A stretch of DNA of 64,000 nt from an uncultured Prevotella sp. (GTDB lineage Bacteria > Bacteroidota > Bacteroidia > Bacteroidales > Bacteroidaceae): assembly GCA_944320195.1 (NCBI GenBank), contig CALUGP010000007.1, positions 41,947-105,946 of the forward strand, written 5' to 3'. Numbering within the stretch: the first letter of the stretch is position 1; each line of letters starts with the position of its first letter. A program made the position numbers and the translations under genes. This document shows, piece after piece, positions 61,243-64,000 of the stretch. Below the pieces are notes generated by a model. That model did no database searches. It was not told where the DNA came from and saw only the letters and a program-made list of their open reading frames with translations.

Positions 61243-63135
61243 ATGAAAAAACTTATCTTATCTTTAAGCTTGTTGTTAAGCGTTATGGCAATAAACGCCG
61301 CGGTCAAGGTTGACCGCATAGACCCGACAAACTGGTTTGTCGGAATGAAGAACCCTTCGCTCCAGCTCATGGTCTACGGCGAAGGCATACGCTCGGCCGA
61401 GGTCTCTACCGACTATCCGGGCGTGAAGGTGGACAGCCTTGTGAGGCTCGACAGCCCCAACTATCTGCTCGTTTATCTCAATCTTGACGGCGCTCAGCCC
61501 GGCGAGATGACCCTGCAGTTCAAGAACGGCAAGTCGTCCAAAAAGGTGAAATACCAGTTGAAGGCGCGTGAGATGCGTGGAGAAGAGCGCATGGGCTTCA
61601 CCAATGCCGACGTGCTCTACATGCTCATGCCCGACCGTTTTGCCGACGGCGACCCCAAAAACAACGACATCAAGGGCATGAACGCTTACAAGACAGACCG
61701 CACGCAGCCCAGTCTGCGCCACGGCGGAGACCTTGAAGGAATACGCCAGCACCTCGACTACTTCACCAAACTGGGGGTTACCGCCCTGTGGTTCACTCCC
61801 GTTCTCGAGAACAACTCGCCCGACGGCAACGGCTTCAGCACATATCATGGATACGCCACGACCGACTATTACCGCGTGGATCCGCGCTTCGGCACCAATG
61901 AAGAGTACCGCCGCCTCTGCGACGAGGCTCATGCCAAGGGCCTGAAGGTGGTTATGGACATGATATTCAACCACTGCGGATTCGAGCATCCGTGGGTCGC
62001 CGACATGCCTTCAAAGGACTGGCTCAACACTCCCGACTGGCTTTATGACCGCAAGGACAAGACCAAGCCCGAGGTGAACGGCAAGTACTTGCAGACCAGC
62101 TACAAGCTTACGCCTATCGTTGACCCATACGCCAGCGACGTGGATCTGCGCGAAACGGTTGACGGATGGTTCGTTCCCACCATGCCAGACCTCAACCAAC
62201 GCAACCCTCACGTAATCAAATACCTCATACAGAACAGCGAGTGGTGGATCGAGACCGTTGGAATCAACGGCATACGCATGGACACTTATCCTTATGCCGA
62301 CGCCGATGCGATGGCCATGTGGATGAAAACACTCAACGACGAGTATCCCAACTTCAACGTGGTGGGCGAGACCTGGGTCACCGAGCCGGCATACACCGCC
62401 GCATGGCAGAAGGACTCCAAGATAGCCAAGAGCAACAGCTACCTCAACACGGTGATGGACTTCAGCTTCTATGACAAGATAAACCAGGCCAAGCGCGAGG
62501 ACACCGACGGATTCACAACGGGCATGAACCGCATCTACAACAACTTCGTTTATGACTACCTTTATCCCAATCCGTCAAGCGTCATGGCGTTCATCGAAAA
62601 CCATGACACCGACCGCTTCCTCGGCAACGGCAAGGACACAACTGCCCTCAAGCAGGCTCTCGCAATTCTCCTTACCGCCAACCGCATTCCCCAGCTGTAC
62701 TACGGCACTGAGGTGTTGATGAACGGCACTAAGGAGGTTACAGACGGCTATGTGCGCAAAGACTTCCCCGGCGGATTCCCCGGCGACGCTAAGAACGCCT
62801 TTACGGGCCAGGGCGTGACCAAGGCCGAGAACGCAATGTTCACATGGCTGAGCCGCCTGCTCCACTGGCGACAGGGCAACGACGTTATAATAAAAGGCTC
62901 GCAGAAGCAGTTTATACCCTTCAACGGCGTTTACGTAATAGCGCGTCAGTATGGCGGAAAGACCGTTCTTACCGTTGTAAACGGCACACGTAAGCCAGCC
63001 GTGCTCGCCGTGAAGCGTTACGCCGAGGTGATTGGCGCAACCGCAACGGCCACCGACGTGCTCACCGGCAACGGCGTCTCGCTCTCCGAAGACGTGCCGC
63101 TGCAGCCCCGGCAGACTATGATACTTCAATTCTAA
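61243..63135 (+). CDS. susA: Neopullulanase/alpha-amylase, SusA-like GH13
   Basis: Periplasmic GH13 enzyme (SusA-like, cyclomaltodextrinase/neopullulanase group) that hydrolyses imported maltooligosaccharides. 630 aa; signal peptide MKKLILSLSLLLSVMAINA. An N-terminal Ig-like cyclomaltodextrinase-N domain (about 20-110) precedes the barrel (YMLMPDRFADGDPKNND). Catalytic residues: Asp347 (GIRMDTYPY), Glu376 (NVVGETWVTEP) and Asp455 (FIENHDTDRF). Region I DMIFNHCG is present. The length is close to B. thetaiotaomicron SusA. It begins 47 bp after the pullulanase gene and is followed by a clear terminator, so it closes the malQ-susB-pulA-susA unit. Confidence 0.95.
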   Translation: MKKLILSLSLLLSVMAINAAVKVDRIDPTNWFVGMKNPSLQLMVYGEGIRSAEVSTDYPGVKVDSLVRLDSPNYLLVYLNLDGAQPGEMTLQFKNGKSSKKVKYQLKAREMRGEERMGFTNADVLYMLMPDRFADGDPKNNDIKGMNAYKTDRTQPSLRHGGDLEGIRQHLDYFTKLGVTALWFTPVLENNSPDGNGFSTYHGYATTDYYRVDPRFGTNEEYRRLCDEAHAKGLKVVMDMIFNHCGFEHPWVADMPSKDWLNTPDWLYDRKDKTKPEVNGKYLQTSYKLTPIVDPYASDVDLRETVDGWFVPTMPDLNQRNPHVIKYLIQNSEWWIETVGINGIRMDTYPYADADAMAMWMKTLNDEYPNFNVVGETWVTEPAYTAAWQKDSKIAKSNSYLNTVMDFSFYDKINQAKREDTDGFTTGMNRIYNNFVYDYLYPNPSSVMAFIENHDTDRFLGNGKDTTALKQALAILLTANRIPQLYYGTEVLMNGTKEVTDGYVRKDFPGGFPGDAKNAFTGQGVTKAENAMFTWLSRLLHWRQGNDVIIKGSQKQFIPFNGVYVIARQYGGKTVLTVVNGTRKPAVLAVKRYAEVIGATATATDVLTGNGVSLSEDVPLQPRQTMILQF

Positions 63136-63170
63136 CGGTATTAGTTAAATCTCAATTTAGTTTCTATTTT

Positions 63171-63213
63171 AAGCCCTGGGTCGCCGTGAGGCAACCTGGG
63201 GCTTCGTTTTTTT
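63171..63213 (+). terminator. Rho-independent terminator after susA
   Basis: Stem AAGCCCTGGGT (63171-63181) with ACCTGGGGCTT (63194-63204), an inner GTCGCC/GGCAAC extension, then eight T residues with one C before them. It lies 36 bp after the susA stop. Confidence 0.85.
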
Positions 63214-63390
63214 CACGTGAGTTCGGCATGAGTAATCATCCTTACAATTTAAAGACAGTCTTGTCTTTTTGCTTCTTTGCTGCGGCACTACTTGCAATTC
63301 CTTGTCGCGGCGCGGTTTGCAATCCGCAGCAGCGTTCTTCGCGGATCTGAATCCGCCGACCCGATTAATGCAGTCCGCCATTCTTGTACG

Positions 63391-63918
63391 GAAAGGCCGT
63401 CAAGACGCACCGCATTGACGGCCTTCATGACACAAGATGACGGCCTTCCCAATGCATGATGACGGCCTTCATGGCACAAGATAATGGCCTTCTCAATGCG
63501 TGATGACGGCCTTCTTGACACAAGACAACGTCCTTCTCAACGCGTGGTGACGGCCTTCTTGACACAAGACAACGGCCTTCTCGGCGCATGATGACGGTCT
63601 TCTTGACACAAGACAACGGCCTTCTCAATGCGTGATGACGGCCTTCCCGGCGCGTGACAACGGTCTTCTTGACACAAGATAATGGCCTTCTCAATGCATG
63701 ACAACGGTCTTCATGACACAAGACAACGGCTTTCTCAATGCGTGACGACGGCCTTCATTACACAAGACAATGGCCTTCTTAATGCGTGATGACGGCCTTC
63801 ATTACACAAGACAACGGCCTTCTCAATGCGTGATGACGGCCTTCATGACACAAAACAACGGCCTTCTCAATGCATGACAACGGTCTTCCCGGCGCAAGAT
63901 GACGGCCTTTATCCTATC
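63391..63918. repeat. Long tandem array, 24 units of exactly 22 bp
   Basis: The core GACGGCC recurs at 63417, 63439, 63461 and on to 63901 with no change of the 22-bp step (some cores read AACGGCC, AATGGCC or GACGGTC). Two half types alternate, roughly CTTCATGACACAAGA and CTTCTCAATGCGTGA, giving a 44-bp super-repeat. Before it, 63250-63390 contains imperfect GCGGATTTGCAATCCGC-like palindromic debris and no gene. Confidence 0.9.
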
Positions 63919-63962
63919 CGTCTGCAACCCGTTGAGAACCAGCGCGTTACGGGCGGCGTTGC

Positions 63963-64000
63963 AAAAGGCCGCAAATCGCCTTCCGTTTTGCCGTCTTTCG
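63963..64000. repeat. 22-bp-period repeat block, cut by the window edge
   Basis: Units at 63963 and about 63985; continues beyond 64000. The companion-type motif CCCGTTGAGAACCAGCGCGTTACGGG-like stretch lies at about 63929-63953, between this block and the long array. Confidence 0.7.

Noticed and set aside
63391-64000. CRISPR array
   Set aside because: Repeats are only 22 bp, directly adjacent, and the linkers are two recurring types, not unique spacers. No cas gene is present.

Overview
The window looks like a chromosomal piece of a fairly GC-rich Bacteroidales bacterium, most likely Prevotellaceae (Prevotella or a close relative). Evidence read directly: SusC/SusD-type genes, a type IX secretion pair (porU/porV), many lipoproteins with Bacteroidetes-style signal peptides, promoters of the TTTG-N19-TAnnTTTG type used by the Bacteroidetes primary sigma factor, and few Shine-Dalgarno sequences. 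Species cannot be fixed from sequence reading alone.

Layout. 1-13.3 kb: a starch/maltooligosaccharide locus with a partial MFS sugar transporter, a LacI-family regulator, susC-susD-susE-susF-like genes and a secreted GH13 amylase with a starch-binding module and a type IX sorting tail. 13.4-17.9 kb: two lipoproteins, an O-methyltransferase, aroQ, xerD and a head-GIN lipoprotein. 17.9-27.9 kb: a minus-strand export cluster with an ABC ATPase, two paralogous membrane proteins, a YtrA-like GntR regulator, a MacB-like ATPase with two FtsX-type permeases, an HlyD-type adaptor and a TolC-type outer-membrane protein. 28-37 kb: a small exported protein, purL, and a two-gene chromate transporter interrupted by a four-helix-bundle (23S-IVP/Avd-like) gene, then two proteins of unknown role. 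36.8-46.7 kb: FAH-family enzyme, porU, porV, ispF; pyrE, a small exported protein, an SRPBCC protein, argH and a lipoprotein. 46.7-54 kb: tRNA-Gly and tRNA-Leu, a TPR/OmpA-like lipoprotein, a cysteine-less thioredoxin-fold lipoprotein, a ComM/YifB ATPase, a LolC/E-type permease, rbfA and a PAP2 phosphatase. 54.2-63.1 kb: the second half of the starch system, malQ (GH77), susB-like GH97, pullulanase and susA-like GH13. 63.1-64 kb: terminator and a long tandem repeat.

How the genes work together. Both ends encode starch breakdown: surface binding and import (SusCDEF), extracellular and periplasmic hydrolases, MFS uptake and cytoplasmic MalQ. Four palindromes of the LacI-operator type (CAA-N-CG-N-TTG core) lie in front of the SusC, amylase and malQ genes, which suggests one LacI-type regulator ties the two halves together. 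The amylase tail and porU/porV link the locus to type IX secretion.

The most unusual content is intergenic. I see three families of short-period repeats: (1) a strict 22-bp-period family around an AAAAGACGGCCTTTT core, usually in 4-unit blocks, found 14 times and expanded to 24 units at 63391-63918; (2) inverted elements whose arms are tandem 7-bp or 9-bp units, one pair of which brackets the four-helix-bundle gene; (3) a G/C-rich palindromic element (CCCACCCCAACCCTCCC type) that supplies the last codons and stop of both aroQ and the gntR gene. All periods and coordinates were counted by hand from the sequence.
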